41,431 bases of DNA from Pseudonocardia kujensis (GTDB taxonomy: Bacteria; Actinomycetota; Actinomycetes; Mycobacteriales; Pseudonocardiaceae). The notes below the pieces were generated by a model. It was not told the DNA's origin and searched no databases. It saw only the letters and a program-made list of their open reading frames with translations. The position numbers and the translations under genes are program-made. The DNA lies in assembly GCF_021283305.1 (NCBI RefSeq), contig NZ_JAJSOK010000067.1, positions 1-41,431 of the forward strand, read 5' to 3'. Positions 1-9,108 of the stretch are shown piece by piece (within the stretch, counting starts at the first letter, position 1; each line of letters begins with the position of its first letter).

Positions 1-57
1 ATACAGCCGAACAGCGCGTTCACGCAGCTCATCGGGGTACTTCTTCGGTGCAGCCAC
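1..57 (-). CDS. IS3-family transposase OrfA, N-terminal 19 residues (runs off the left edge)
   Basis: Read on the minus strand, the first 57 bases give a GTG-started peptide VAAPKKYPDELRERAVRLY, the characteristic opening of IS3-family OrfA proteins, whose N-terminal helix-turn-helix binds the element ends. A purine-rich AGGAAGGAAGG stretch about 5-15 bases upstream of the GTG is a good ribosome binding site and supports this start. The rest of the element lies outside the window. The element end should fall between here and about 120, where unrelated IS701 sequence begins. Confidence 0.8.
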   Translation of the reverse strand, partial: MAAPKKYPDELRERAVRLY

Positions 58-121
58 CAGTGCCTTCCTTCCTGGCTCCGCCGAGGGAACCAGTCTTCAG
101 ACACTCCGGCAAAGCGGGGGA

Positions 122-892
122 AGCTCAACCACCGGGAAGAGTGCCAACCACCAGCCCGGAGTATTTCTGGCCTACGCCGGCGTCAAGGGCCGAGCGTTGA
201 TCGACAGTGAGCTCGATAACGACCCGACGCCACTGGTCGTCGTTCTCTGTCTGCCGACGCCGTGGACCGAGGCCGCTGATCGTTGCGCTCGGGCGGGCAT
301 CCTGGAAGGGGCGGGGTTCGCTACGAAGCCGGCCGGGGCCTTCAACGACGAGTCGGGGGTGACGGCGGACAAGGCCCACGCGCAGAACCGCGCCATGCGG
401 GCCTGGCTGGCCGATCACGAGGTGCCGTTTGTGTTGGCCGCCTGCAACGACGACGTGTTCACCCTGGCCGGAGCCCGGGACTCCGAGGCCGGCCAGCGCG
501 GGTAGGAGCGTCGCGCGGACGGCGCGGACGGCGCGGACGGCGCGGGTGCGCGCGGCGAGCGGATCTATGACTAGACCGTCGGCGCCCTCGGCACCGCCGG
601 GCTCTCCGACAGCTGGGGGCACTGGCTGCTGGTCCGCCGACAAGCCGAGCCGAGCCGAGGCAAGACGGTGCGTGAGCGCGCCTTCTACCGCTGCGCTGCC
701 CCCGCGGTCACGCCCCTGCGCGAGCTGGTTTGGGTCGCTGGCGCGCGGTGGGCGATCGAGGAGTGCTTCCAGACCGCGAAGAATGGGGCCGGCCTCAAGC
801 ATTACCACGTCCGCTCCTTCCGGGTCTGGTACGCCCACATCACCTCGCGATGTCGGCCGCGGCCCGACCATGAGCGAGCTGCCGTCGCAGTA
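122..892 (+). pseudogene. IS701-family transposase remnant (copy A)
   Basis: The translation contains GVFLAYAGVKGRALID, then GFATKP, WLADHEVPFVLA, WGHWLLVRRQ, ELVWVAGARWAIEECFQTAKN and GLKHYHVRSFRVWYAHIT in family order. These are the middle and C-terminal blocks of IS701 DDE transposases. The N-terminal third is missing. Between the ATKP and WLADHE blocks the family's ARA/AG segment is shortened. The frame stops near 503, after which a 9-base tandem repeat lies, and another stop replaces the usual Trp in the YDW motif (TAT GAC TAG near 563-571). The frame shifts again near 850. The gene is dead. A close relative lies on the minus strand at 6993-8073. Confidence 0.85.
517..543 (+). repeat. 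Three tandem copies of GGACGGCGC inside the IS701 remnant
   Basis: The 9-base unit GGACGGCGC occurs three times without interruption, in the part of the transposase corresponding to a poorly conserved linker. The related copy at 6993-8073 lacks it, so it looks like local slippage after inactivation. Confidence 0.8.
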
Positions 893-1170
893 CTAGTGAT
901 GCCCTCGCAGGGGCGGACAACATGCGGCGAGGCGACCGGGGAGAGACTCGGAGGGCGATGTCGACACCTGGCCTCGTACTGTAAGTCGTTCGACTTGGGC
1001 GGGCGACTATGATCCGTCGGGTGGCTTTTCGTGTCAACTAGCGAACCCACGGGACCCCGCATTCGGCGCAGAGTTGGGCTCGGACGGCGTGTTCCGCCCC
1101 GGACGCGGGGCGTACGGCAGGGGCCGGTCAATGCCCTGCTCCTGCTCCGAAAATCCCGCACCCCGAGCGC
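893..1170. other. Intergenic scrap with no recognisable gene
   Basis: No reading frame on either strand resembles a protein I recognise, and I see no clear promoter or terminator. It joins the end of the IS701 remnant to an IS110 remnant. Confidence 0.5.
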
Positions 1171-1479
1171 TCAAGCCGCCCCGGGATCGATCCGGGGCTC
1201 GACGGTGACGGTGAGGCCGAGGGCTTCGAGTTGAGTATCGCGCGTCGACGTTGCTGCTGCCTGCTGACCTTGATCGCTGCGGCCGCGCCGGGGTCGCCAT
1301 AGAGCGCCCCGGTGGAGAGCAGGTTCCACGCGATCACCAGGATCTTGTGGGTGACCGCCATGATGGCCTTCTGCCCTGCCGGCGCATCAGCTGCCGGTAG
1401 TAGGCGGACAGGTAGGTGTCCTTGTTCTTGACCGCCGCCCAGGCGCACTCGGTGAGGACGTCGGCCAGCGGGGTGCCGA
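1171..1479 (-). pseudogene. IS110-family transposase, C-terminal fragment
   Basis: Minus-strand translation gives LADVLTECAWAAVKNKDTYL, then AIMAVTHKILVIAWNLLSTG, then SRQQQRR and LEALGLTVTVEP before a TGA at 1171-1173. This is the C-terminal (Tnp_IS116/IS110/IS902) domain of IS110-family DEDD recombinases. At least two frameshifts, near 1380 and 1225, break it. It is joined in frame at its N-terminal side to an IstB fragment (VDDIG-like block), making a chimeric frame. It differs from the intact IS110 transposase at 19477-20700. Confidence 0.8.
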
Positions 1480-1862
1480 TGTCGTCGATGATGATCAGAC
1501 CGGTGCGGATCAGCCGGGCCAGCGCGCGGGTCCAGGCGACGGTCATCCCGGCTTCGACCGCGGCCTGGCCGAGTGCTTCGCAGAGTGGCTCTTCCGGTCC
1601 CGGACGGGCCGCAGACGCAGAGGTTCTCCCGCCGCCCTACCCATTCCAGGCTGGTGAGCGCGTCCTGGGTCGGGCGCGGGATCGTCGAGGACGCGGCGTC
1701 CCAGTCCTGCAGGGTCTCCCGGCGGGAAACCCGGCGCGGGCGCGGCGGGTCCGCAGGTTCGTCGCGTCGCGGCCGGCGGCCTCCTCGGCGAGCAGGACCC
1801 GGACCAGCTCGGCGTGGTCCCAGCGCTGGGTTCGCGCGGTCGGGACGAGGTCGAGCAGGTGC
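1480..1862 (-). pseudogene. IS21-family IstB ATPase, internal fragment
   Basis: The minus strand encodes AELVRVLLAEEAAGRDATNL, then SLEWVGRRENLCVCGPSGTG and ALARLIRTGLIIIDDIG: the N-terminal region, Walker A and Walker B blocks of IstB, the helper ATPase of IS21 transposition. One base is lost in the Walker A codons (GPSGTG then a frame change before the KSH expected). The sequence between Walker A and Walker B is deleted. A fuller but also frameshifted IstB lies at 39903-40713 and is almost identical over shared stretches. Confidence 0.85.
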
Positions 1863-2133
1863 GGCGGGCGGTGCGCTCCCCGCCGGTGAAGCCCATCGCG
1901 GTGATCCGCGCATGCACCAGGTCGGCGCGCACGCGGCCACTGGAGCGGGCCACCAGCTCCTCGATCTTGGCCAGGTAGGCGTCGCTCGGGCGGGCCCGGT
2001 GCTCGCGGGCCACCGCCGGCTCCCCGGCCGCACGCAGCGCCACGTACCGGGCGACGGTGTGGTTGTCACACCCCGCCAGCTCGGCCGCCGCACGGTAACT
2101 GCCCGTGAGGTCGTAGGCCTCGAGAATCTCCAC
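1863..2133 (-). pseudogene. IS21-family IstA transposase, N-terminal fragment
   Basis: The frame opens with GTG at 2133 (MEILEAYDLTGSYRAAAELA), preceded by AGGAG at a normal distance. It shows the helix-turn-helix opening of actinobacterial IstA followed by VRADLVHARITAMGFTGGER. After that the DDE core is missing and the sequence jumps directly into IstB in another frame. This is a deletion derivative of an IS21 element in opposite orientation to the IS21 remnant at 39517-40806. Confidence 0.8.
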
Positions 2134-2193
2134 GATCTCCTAGCTCCGCTTCACCGGCAGACCCTTGCCGCCGGCCATCTGCTGTGGATCACC

Positions 2194-2279
2194 GGGGAGA
2201 TATCTGGCCGTCAGCGGGGAGAACGCCGGCCATCACCGGGGCGGTAAATGGCTGCCTACGGGGAGCTTGGACTGGCCGC
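2194..2279. repeat. IS21 terminal repeat array (istA-side end)
   Basis: Degenerate copies of GGGGAGA(N)GGCC recur at 2194, 2216, 2238 and 2261. IS21-family ends carry such multiple repeats as transposase binding sites. The 17-mer GGGGAGATATCTGGCCG at 2194-2210 recurs exactly at 40734-40750. Given the opposite gene orientations, the two sites are the inverted termini expected of one IS type. Confidence 0.7.
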
Positions 2280-2309
2280 TGTCACCGAATGGACCGGACT
2301 CTGCGCGTG

Positions 2310-2520
2310 GAGTTCGGGACCGGGACGATGCAGCGCATATCGCGACGCAGCTGAGACACGGATTCGAGTCGATCCGTCAGCGGGTCAAGCGGGCCGACAT
2401 CTACGAGGTGTATCGATGGGGGTGACAACTGCTGAGCCGAAGCGTACGCGGAAGCTGGAGCAGCAGAAGGCGCGAGCTCGAGCGAGCCCATGAGATCTTG
2501 AAGCTCGCGGCGTTCCCAAT
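2310..2520 (+). pseudogene. IS3-family OrfA fragment
   Basis: Across three frames the plus strand reads RDDAAHIATQ, then VKRADIYEV, then GVTTAEPKRTRKLEQ, then RELERAHEILKLAAF. This is the helix-turn-helix to leucine-zipper stretch of IS3 OrfA (family form: GVTTAES.RIRELEQENRELRRA.EILK). Two frameshifts and no following OrfB show it is a relic. It belongs to a different IS3 subtype from the partial gene at 1-57. Confidence 0.75.
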
Positions 2521-2824
2521 CGTGGGCGGAACTGGATTCGTCACGATAGGAGGTAGTTCAGTTATCCGACGCAACCACGAGCCCGTTAAGGGGACTGCTG
2601 CCACTCACAGGTGAAATATCGTGTCGCCCAACTACGACATCGCCGGGGCTTCCGGAGCCTAGCGGCTTCATGCCTCGACTCCTACACTACGGATTGTGAA
2701 GAGCCGGTATTAACGCGAGCGTCACGTCTCTTTGGCAATGTCTGCGCATCGTCGAACGCAGGTTACAGGGGCAACTCGGTCTACCTATAGTTCGACGCAT
2801 CGTGCCATGACATACAGGAGCGCC
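2521..2824. other. Upstream region of the monooxygenase gene
   Basis: No gene is recognisable here. The stretch is visibly richer in A and T than its surroundings and contains the leader of the flavin monooxygenase, with CAGGAG just before its ATG. I could not fix a promoter with confidence. Confidence 0.4.
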
Positions 2825-4030
2825 ATGAAACAGCTTAAGGTGGCGATCGTCGGCGCCGGAATATCCGGGCTGACGGCTGCCGTTGCGTTGCATCAGCGTG
2901 GACAAGATGTAGTGGTCTTCGAACAAGCAGACGAACTGGTAGAGATCGGTGCTGGTTTGTCGGTGTTCGCCAACGGCCTTCGCGTCCTCGAACGTCTGGG
3001 GGTCGCCGATGCAGTCTATGGCGCCGAGCGCTCAGAGCCCGCCGAGGTGGTGATTCGCCACTGGAAGACCGGTGATCACATCGCATCACAGGACCTCGGC
3101 AGGTCTTCCTGCTATCGACGAGAGTTCGGCCATCCGTACCTCGGTGTCATGCGATCACACGTCCAGCGCGCGCTGACTAACGCGCTGCCGCCCGACGCTA
3201 TCCGACTCGGACACTGCCTGGTGGGTTTCAATCAGGACCGAGGCGGCGTTGAGCTCACATGGGCGAACGGTACGGCGACTCGCGCCGATGTTTTGGTCGC
3301 TGCCGACGGCGCACGCTCGTTCGTGCGAGAGGCCCTGTTCGGAGACACAACGCACTACTCGGGAACCAGCGGTTTTCGTGGCGTCGTCGCAGCGAACGAC
3401 GTCCCCTCGCTCGCGACACCGCAAAACGGTCAGTACTGGGTCGGTCCGGACGCTCACCTCCTGCACTTTCCGGTGGATGCAGCGAACAGCCGTGTGTGCT
3501 TCCTCGCAGTCACCGAGTCGCCCCGGCAGTGGCCAGGCGGTAAAAGTTGGAGGGTGCCGTGCACTAATTCAGAGGCGCTGGAGCCATTCCAAGATTGGCA
3601 TCCGGCGGTCACGGAGATGGTCGGCGCAGTCGAGCACACCGAGAGGTGGGGACTCTTCTCGATTGGGCCTCTGGCGAGATGGGGCTGCGGTAGAGTCATC
3701 TTGCTGGGTGACTCCGCACACGGCATGCTGCCCCATTATGGTCAGGGGGCCAATCAAGATATCGAGGACGCTTACGTACTTGCCGACATCCTGGCGCACG
3801 CGCAGTCGGAGAGCGATTTAGAGGCCGCTCTGTCGACGTACGAAGCGGCCCGCAAGGCTAAGGCCACTCGCGTTCAAGAGGCGTCCTGGGTCGCTAGCAC
3901 ATGCCTTCACGTATGTGATGAGGAAGCTCCAAGCCGCAACGCTAGGCTCGCGGCCGTCTTCCGTGCTGCCCGGTGGATGCACAGCAATGACACACCTGCT
4001 CTCGTGGACCAGATGAGCCATCACTGCTAA
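2825..4030 (+). CDS. FAD-dependent aromatic-ring monooxygenase (salicylate-hydroxylase-like)
   Basis: A 401-residue group A flavoprotein monooxygenase, expected to hydroxylate an aromatic ring with NAD(P)H and O2 in the cytosol. The FAD Rossmann motif GAGISG is at residues 10-15 with the ribose-binding Glu34. The DG motif (ADGARSFVR) is near 161, and the GD motif (ILLGDSAHGMLPHYGQGAN) near 292-310. Length and motif spacing match salicylate and 3-hydroxybenzoate 6-hydroxylases; the substrate cannot be read from sequence. ATG 2825 is chosen because CAGGAG lies 5 bases upstream; the frame is open 31 codons further without a ribosome site. Codon use is less GC-biased than in neighbours, suggesting recent acquisition. 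It sits upstream of a RidA gene but is now separated from it by an IS630 remnant. Confidence 0.85.
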   Translation: MKQLKVAIVGAGISGLTAAVALHQRGQDVVVFEQADELVEIGAGLSVFANGLRVLERLGVADAVYGAERSEPAEVVIRHWKTGDHIASQDLGRSSCYRREFGHPYLGVMRSHVQRALTNALPPDAIRLGHCLVGFNQDRGGVELTWANGTATRADVLVAADGARSFVREALFGDTTHYSGTSGFRGVVAANDVPSLATPQNGQYWVGPDAHLLHFPVDAANSRVCFLAVTESPRQWPGGKSWRVPCTNSEALEPFQDWHPAVTEMVGAVEHTERWGLFSIGPLARWGCGRVILLGDSAHGMLPHYGQGANQDIEDAYVLADILAHAQSESDLEAALSTYEAARKAKATRVQEASWVASTCLHVCDEEAPSRNARLAAVFRAARWMHSNDTPALVDQMSHHC

Positions 4031-4059
4031 AGATGTTCAATTGCCTGAAGTTGTGAAGG

Positions 4060-4840
4060 CCCCAGGGCCAGGCGGTCTTGGCGACCACGGCTTCTGATCA
4101 GTCGAGGCGATACCGCATCTGGGTGAAGTGGCTCTTGGTGATCACCGCGAGTTGGGCGATGATTCCTTTGGCCAGGTCGCCTGGCTCTTCTTGAACGGGA
4201 ACCCCACACCGCACTCGCTTGACCGGGTTGAGGTCGGACGCGTAGGGCTGAAGGAGGAGGAACACCGTCAGCCAGGAGCGGGCGTCGACCATCCGGCGCA
4301 GCGGGCGCTGAGGCTGTGTGTTGAGCCGGTCTCACACCAGCACGAGGTTCCCGCCCCGCCGCTGGCGGGCCTGATCCAGCAGCGCGATGCAGTCGGCCTC
4401 GGCAAGGGCCCTTGGGGTCGTGCTTGCGCCCGCGAAAGATCCGGGGCCGGTAGAGCAGGCGCACCGCCCGGGGCTTTACGTAGAGCAGCCCGGCGATCGA
4501 GACCTTGCCCGAACTCCTGCCGGTAACCCGCACAATCGATCACCCGCACTATCGGGGTCGGGCCCGGCTGCCCCAGTGCGGCCCTTGGGCGGCCTCAGTC
4601 CCTGGCCCGCCTCGTCCTGGAAGACCAGCCAGGCGTTCAGGTCCGCCGCGGTCCTTTTATCCGTGGTCAGTCCCTGAGCTTCGAGGTGGTGATCGCCTCA
4701 TCGTCCCGCTCGGCGGACCAGCCGTGCGGGCACCTGTACGCTCCAGCCCATCCGGTGCAGCATGTTTTGCGGCTGCCGGCCTTTCAGTCGCCGCCACCGA
4801 TTCGCCGACACCCGCACACCATAACGTGCAAACTGCGATG
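4060..4840 (-). pseudogene. IS630-family transposase remnant
   Basis: Fragments in family order on the minus strand are MLHRMGWSVQVPARLVRRAG (N-terminal helix-turn-helix part), AWLVFQDEAGQGLRPPKGRT (first DDE Asp region), KVSIAGLLYVKP, then WLTVFLLLQPYASDLNPV (DLNPVE block, final Glu replaced by Lys) and HFTQMRYRLD. Several frameshifts and the lost catalytic residue show it is dead. It is inserted between the monooxygenase and the RidA gene, which probably formed one operon. Confidence 0.8.
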
Positions 4841-5008
4841 TACCCTTGACCCCCCTTGAAGGGCACATTCAAATAGTAGTCGTACAGCTCCGACTCGTAA
4901 TCTAACGCGATCCGCCTCCTGCATCGGGAGAACCTTCACAATTAACGCCGGAGTGACGTGCTGCAAGCCATAGTGGGATCGATGACAGTTGGACAGAAAG
5001 GCACTGCG

Positions 5009-5431
5009 ATGAAGCGACGAGAGTTCAAAGTACCGGGCAGTCCTGAGCCGGTTAGCCACTATACCGACGTAGTCACCTACGGTGGCCTCGCCTTTGTGTC
5101 AGGAGCGCTCGCCGTTGACACGGAAGGAAATGTTGTTGGACGTGGCGATCCGGCGGCTCAGGCTGAGTGCGTCCTTGAGCACCTTGGACGCGCATTGAAG
5201 ACTGTGGGCTGCTCGCCGGCAGATGTCCTACGCGTCAACGTGTACATCACCAACATCGGCGATCACACCCTTATTCGGGCCGCGCGTGAGCGCTTTTTTG
5301 GCGACGCTCGTCCAGCTAGCACCCTAGTGGAAGTCGGCGCACTAGTCGTCCCCGATTGCTGCGTGGAGATCGACTTGGTGGCGGCCGTTCCTAAGTCGAC
5401 GAGCAGTTCTGAAGGCAAGGGTAACGCATGA
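5009..5431 (+). CDS. RidA/YjgF/UK114-family protein
   Basis: A 140-residue member of the Rid family, homotrimers that hydrolyse enamine/imine intermediates; some catabolic members deaminate 2-aminomuconate-type compounds. Family blocks are visible: SHYTDVVTYGGLAFVSG near 15-31, LRVNVYITNIGDH near 74-86, and RPASTLVEVGALVVPDCCVEIDLVAAV at the end. The usual anion-binding Arg of the RPAS block is present. ATG 5009 is preferred because AGAAAGG precedes it; an in-frame ATG at 4982 is possible. It lies downstream of the monooxygenase, and another RidA gene occurs at 9109-9512, so a nitrogen-containing aromatic or heterocyclic substrate is plausible for the island (inference). Confidence 0.85.
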   Translation: MKRREFKVPGSPEPVSHYTDVVTYGGLAFVSGALAVDTEGNVVGRGDPAAQAECVLEHLGRALKTVGCSPADVLRVNVYITNIGDHTLIRAARERFFGDARPASTLVEVGALVVPDCCVEIDLVAAVPKSTSSSEGKGNA

Positions 5432-5800
5432 GGCTGGATACCGTAAACGGCTGATTACAGGAGTCGCCGAACTCTTTCTAGATGATCCGTTGTCCGAGAG
5501 GCTCAAGATTGGCGCTATGGTCGGCATCGAGCCGGAGTCCGGCATCCTCGCCTGGCCCCGCAGGCTTGGCTGTGCAACCACGCAGGGGGCGTCGGCGGGC
5601 TCATCGTCCTGGAAGGCTTCGATGACGTCGACATCGCGTTGACTCCACCTCGGCGCGGGCGCACGGCGCTAATGTGGGCAAACTCGAGCTGCTCGGCAAA
5701 CGTCTGATCGACCTGACGTCGGCCGTGATCGTCCTGTTCGTGGTGCCTGCGATCAACCTCGCCGAGCAGCTCGACCGCGCTGGGTGAACGCCAACAGGAT
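5432..5800 (+). other. Degenerate catabolic sequence, no intact gene
   Basis: After the RidA stop there is no intact reading frame. One plus-strand stretch near 5490-5545 reads LSERLKIGAMVGIEPESGI, which looks like a protein start, perhaps of a luciferase-like flavin oxidoreductase, but it is too short to be sure. Another short open stretch (VIVLFVVPAINLAEQLDRAG, about 5725-5785) leads toward the aldolase remnant that follows. I read this as debris of the RidA operon. Confidence 0.35.
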
Positions 5801-5804
5801 GATG

Positions 5805-6075
5805 CGACCTGTTCGCGCTGCAGGACGGGGCCGACAACCCCGTCCGTTCCCTGAAGGAACGGCCGGGCGCGTGGACCTGGGGACTCTGACCGTGGGCTAT
5901 TCGGGTGTCTACTCGGGGTTTCCTGCGCCACGCCGAGCGCGTGTCGGCCGACTGCAACATCGACACCCTGGACATACTCGTCGAGGTCGGCCGGTGCGGC
6001 TGGTCGGCGGTCAGGCGGACGTGATCGTAGACGTCGCTGTGGACCTGGCCGCCCGCCGGGTGGCGCAGTCGCCTG
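5805..6075 (+). pseudogene. 4-hydroxy-2-oxovalerate aldolase (DmpG/MhpE-type), C-terminal remnant
   Basis: Three frames together read DLFALQDGADNPVRSLKERP, then RVDLGTLTVGYSGVYSGF, then LRHAERVSADCNIDTLDILV and LVGGQADVIVDVAVDLAAR. These match in order the C-terminal communication domain of the aldolase that finishes meta-cleavage pathways, giving pyruvate and an aldehyde. At least three single-base frameshifts break it and the barrel domain is not recognisable. Its presence beside a ring monooxygenase and RidA supports an aromatic degradation island that is decaying. Confidence 0.7.
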
Positions 6076-6230
6076 CCCGCGCACGTGGCACCGCACCCTG
6101 CGGCCCCCACCGGCGTGACAGCGCACAGCCACGAGGCGGGCCCAGAGCGCTCCCCTTCCGTCAGCACCGGCCCCGTCTGCGATCATGACCGGCAGGCCTG
6201 GGTTCGCTTATCACACTTCAGGAGTCGTCA

Positions 6231-6990
6231 CATGGTGGTCTCACTCCTTCCCCCTCACGCGCACTTGTACTCGGCGGGGGCGGGGTGACAGGCATCGCCT
6301 GGGAGGTCGGTGTCCTGGCGGGGCTGGTCGATCAAGAGGTGGACCTGGGCAACGCCACCACGGTGATCGGGACCTCGGCAGGATCGTTCGTCGGCAGCGC
6401 CGTCGCCAGCGGGTACGACCTGCAGCGGCTCTACGCCGTCCAGCTCGAGCCGGACGAGAACAAAGTCGACGCCAAGGCGTCGGAAGCCACCATTTCCGCC
6501 TGGTGGCAGGCCCTCGCCGAGGGCGGCGCCGACCCACGCAAGGTCGGCGCCGCGATGGGACGGATCGCCAAGGCGAACCCCGAGCCGGTGCCCCTGGCCA
6601 CCCGCCGCGCGGTCGTGCGCTCACGCTTGGTCACTACTGACTGGTCCAGCGCGCTGCACGTCACAGCGATCGACGCCGCACCGGCGAGCTGCACGTGTTC
6701 GACCGACACTCGGGGTACCCCTCGCCGATGCCGTCTCCGCCAGCGGCGCGGTCCCCGGGCTCTGGCCGCTCTAACAGTTCCAGGGCCGCTCCTGGATTGA
6801 CGGCGGGATGGTGTCCACCACCAACGCCCGCAGGGTCGCAGGACACGACAGGATCGTCATCCTGGCCCCGATGCCCGCCGGGTACGGGAAGATCCCCGGC
6901 GCAGCAGAGGACGCAGCGGCCTAGCCGAGAACGCCGAGGTTTCCCTCATCACACCAGATGAGCAGAGCGTGGAGGCAATCGGTCCCAGCT
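6231..6990 (+). pseudogene. Patatin-like phospholipase, frameshifted
   Basis: The central open frame reads RALVLGGGGVTGIAWEVGVL (oxyanion glycine loop) and TTVIGTSAGSFVGSAVASGY (nucleophile elbow GTSAG). A different frame continues GELHVFDRHSG, SGAVPGLWP and SWIDGGMVSTTNARR (the DGG motif with the catalytic Asp), then RIVILAPMPAGYG. Both halves of a Ser-Asp patatin dyad are therefore present but out of frame. An ATG at 6231 with AGGAG 8 bases upstream is the likely original start, and it too is one base out of frame. Three or more indels mean no full protein is made. Confidence 0.75.
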
Positions 6991-6992
6991 GA

Positions 6993-8073
6993 TCAGTCGG
7001 GTGGTCGTTCGCCGCGGCGTCGGTAGTGGCAGGCGCGGGCCTCGTGTTGGCGTTCGCGGCGCATCTCGACCAGTGCATGACATGGTCGATGCTGGTCAGC
7101 GGGATGAACGCGAGGGCAGCGAGGAGGCGGCGGATCTCGTTGCCGCTCAACGGGATCAGCCGTGACCGGCCGGTTGGAGGTCCCCCTTTTCAGCCTCCTG
7201 GGCGCGGGTGACGGCGAGGTAGGCGGCGGCGAGCATGGCCAGGGTGATGTCGGCGTGCCAGGCCCGGTACGAGCGGACTTGGTAGTGGTCGAGCCCGGCT
7301 TCGTTCTTCGCGGTCTGGAAGCACTCCTCGATCGCCCACCGCGCGCCAGCGACCCAAACCAGCTCGCGCAGGGGCGTGGCCGCGGGGGCGGCGCAGCGGT
7401 AGAAGGCCAGCTCACGCACCGTCTTGCCCTCGGCGGGCTCGGTCTGGCGGCGCACCAGCAGCCAGTGCCCCCACCCGTCGGGCAGGCCGGTCGTGTCGAG
7501 GGCGACGGCGGTCCAGTCATAGACCCGCTCGCCGTGCGCTCCGGCTCCGATCGAGCGCCGCTCCCACCCATCCAGCTAGGTGTCGGGGTCGCGGGCGCCG
7601 GCGATCGTGGCCAGGACCTTGGCCTGGCGGCGGTGTCGGTCCGGGCTGGTCAACACGTCGTCATTGCGGGTGGCGAGCACGAACGGGATCTCCCGGTCGG
7701 CCAGCCAGCCGCGGACGGTCGGGTTCTGCCAGTAGGCCTCGTCCGCGGTCACCGACGAGGTCGAGGTGAGTAGCCCGGCGGCGTGAGCGCGGGCGAGCAT
7801 GGCCGTCCCGAGCCGCGGTTTCGTCGCGAACCCCACCTCGTCCGGGACCCCTGCTCGGTGCAGCGCACCCGGTCCTTGGTCCAGGAGGTCGGCCGCCCCG
7901 GCATGCTCGGCGAGCGTCCAACCGTTCTTGCGCTCCAACCCGGCCAGCAGCCCACGCAGATACGTGCCAACCCGCCTACGCGGCTCCACCCTGCGGAAAC
8001 GGCCCCCGATCAGCTCCACCACCGCGTCCAACGAGGCCACCCACCCGGCAAGATCCACCACGGTGATCATCAC
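6993..8073 (-). pseudogene. IS701-family transposase remnant (copy B)
   Basis: The minus-strand frame from 8073 reads YLRGLLAGLERKNGWTLAEH, then jumps to GVPDEVGFATKP. The roughly 70-residue stretch with the first DDE Asp and the QRQYSGTAG block is therefore deleted. It continues through WLADREIPFVLA to an in-frame TAG at 7576-7578. The same frame resumes as LDGWERRSIG, YDWTAVALDTTGLPDGWGHW, AGARWAIEECFQTAKNEAGL and HADITLAMLAAAYLAVTRAQ. It then shifts frame near 7150 to give LIPLSGNEIRRLLAAL and the RWRRERQHEARACHYRRR-like tail. A relative of copy A at 122-892. Confidence 0.85.
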
Positions 8074-8150
8074 CGCCGAACCGGGCTCAGCCTCTCACGA
8101 CACCCCGAACCGCCGTTGCAGAACCAGCTGAAGATCCCGCGGCTGCTAGA

Positions 8151-9077
8151 TCATCTTCCCCAGGTGGAGTGGAGCTTATCGGTCCCTACGACCCCCGAGG
8201 TTGCCGGAGAGGAGGAGGCCGTCTCCGGTAACCCGGTGACGAACGTCTGGCGCATCGCGCCGACGCCGTCAACGAAGCTCTTGAGCTGGTCACCGGGCCG
8301 GAGGAACCGGCGGGGAGTGCGACCCATGCCGACACCGGGGGGCGTCCCGGTGAACAGCAGATCACCCGGAAGAAGAGTCACTGTCCTGCTGAGCCGGGAG
8401 ATCAGCTCGGGAACTCCGAAGATCATGTCGGAAGTGCGAGCCCGCTGAACCTCGAGTCCGTTGACTGAGCAGCCAAGCTCCAGGTCGTCGGGGTTCGCCA
8501 GGGCATCAGGGGTGACGAGAGCCGGGCCGATCGGGCCGAATCCTGGATGGGACTTCGCAAGGCTGAACTGGGGAGCAGACCCCTGCATCTGAGCGACTCG
8601 TTCGGACAGGTCCTGCCCAACCGTAACGCCCGCGACGTACTCCCACGCGTGCTCGGCCGTCACGGCGGAGGCCTCGCGGCTGATCACAACGACCAGCTCC
8701 ACCTCCCAGTCGACCTCACCCTCAGGAAGCACCACCACGCCGAACGGCCCCGCCAAGCAGCTGCTGAACTTCGTGAAGACAACGGGGTCCGCAGGGAGCT
8801 CGAACCCCGTCTCGGCCGCATGATTGACGTAGTTCAGGCCGATGGCAAAGACCTGCCGTGGGAACGGCACGACAGGCCCGAGAGCACCGGCAAGCGGCCC
8901 TGAGGTGGGCTCGTCAGCCGCTGCGACCATCTCCGGGATGCGGTCCCAAAACTCGTCCCATCTGTCGTACACGGCCTGGGGGTCGGACGAGAAGACGCCT
9001 CGACTCACCCGCTCCACGTCATGCGGGTTGCCGTCGACGTCGACGGTGAGTCGACCCCTTACGTTCGTCAGACGCAA
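8151..9077 (-). CDS. Fumarylacetoacetate hydrolase (FAH) family protein
   Basis: A 308-residue FAH-superfamily enzyme; family members are metal-dependent hydrolases, decarboxylases or hydratases acting on 2-oxo acids, often late in aromatic catabolism. GLNYVNHAAETG is at about 80-91 with His86 and Glu89. Metal ligands Glu125 and Glu127 (DWEVEL) and Asp156 (VGQD) are in place, as is the conserved Lys of LAKSHPGFGPIGP near 175. LLPGDLLFTGTPPGVGMGR is the typical C-terminal block. TTG 9077 is chosen because GGGGAGGGG lies just upstream and the protein then starts at the family's usual point; it begins 31 bases after the RidA stop. Last gene of the amidohydrolase operon. The exact substrate is unknown. 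Confidence 0.85.
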   Translation of the reverse strand: MRLTNVRGRLTVDVDGNPHDVERVSRGVFSSDPQAVYDRWDEFWDRIPEMVAAADEPTSGPLAGALGPVVPFPRQVFAIGLNYVNHAAETGFELPADPVVFTKFSSCLAGPFGVVVLPEGEVDWEVELVVVISREASAVTAEHAWEYVAGVTVGQDLSERVAQMQGSAPQFSLAKSHPGFGPIGPALVTPDALANPDDLELGCSVNGLEVQRARTSDMIFGVPELISRLSRTVTLLPGDLLFTGTPPGVGMGRTPRRFLRPGDQLKSFVDGVGAMRQTFVTGLPETASSSPATSGVVGTDKLHSTWGR

Positions 9078-9108
9078 AGTTCCCCTCCCCAATCCTGAGA
9101 CTTCGTGC

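Noticed and set aside
517..543. 9-base repeat as an origin iteron array
   Set aside because: Only three units, GC-only, inside transposase debris far from the replication genes.
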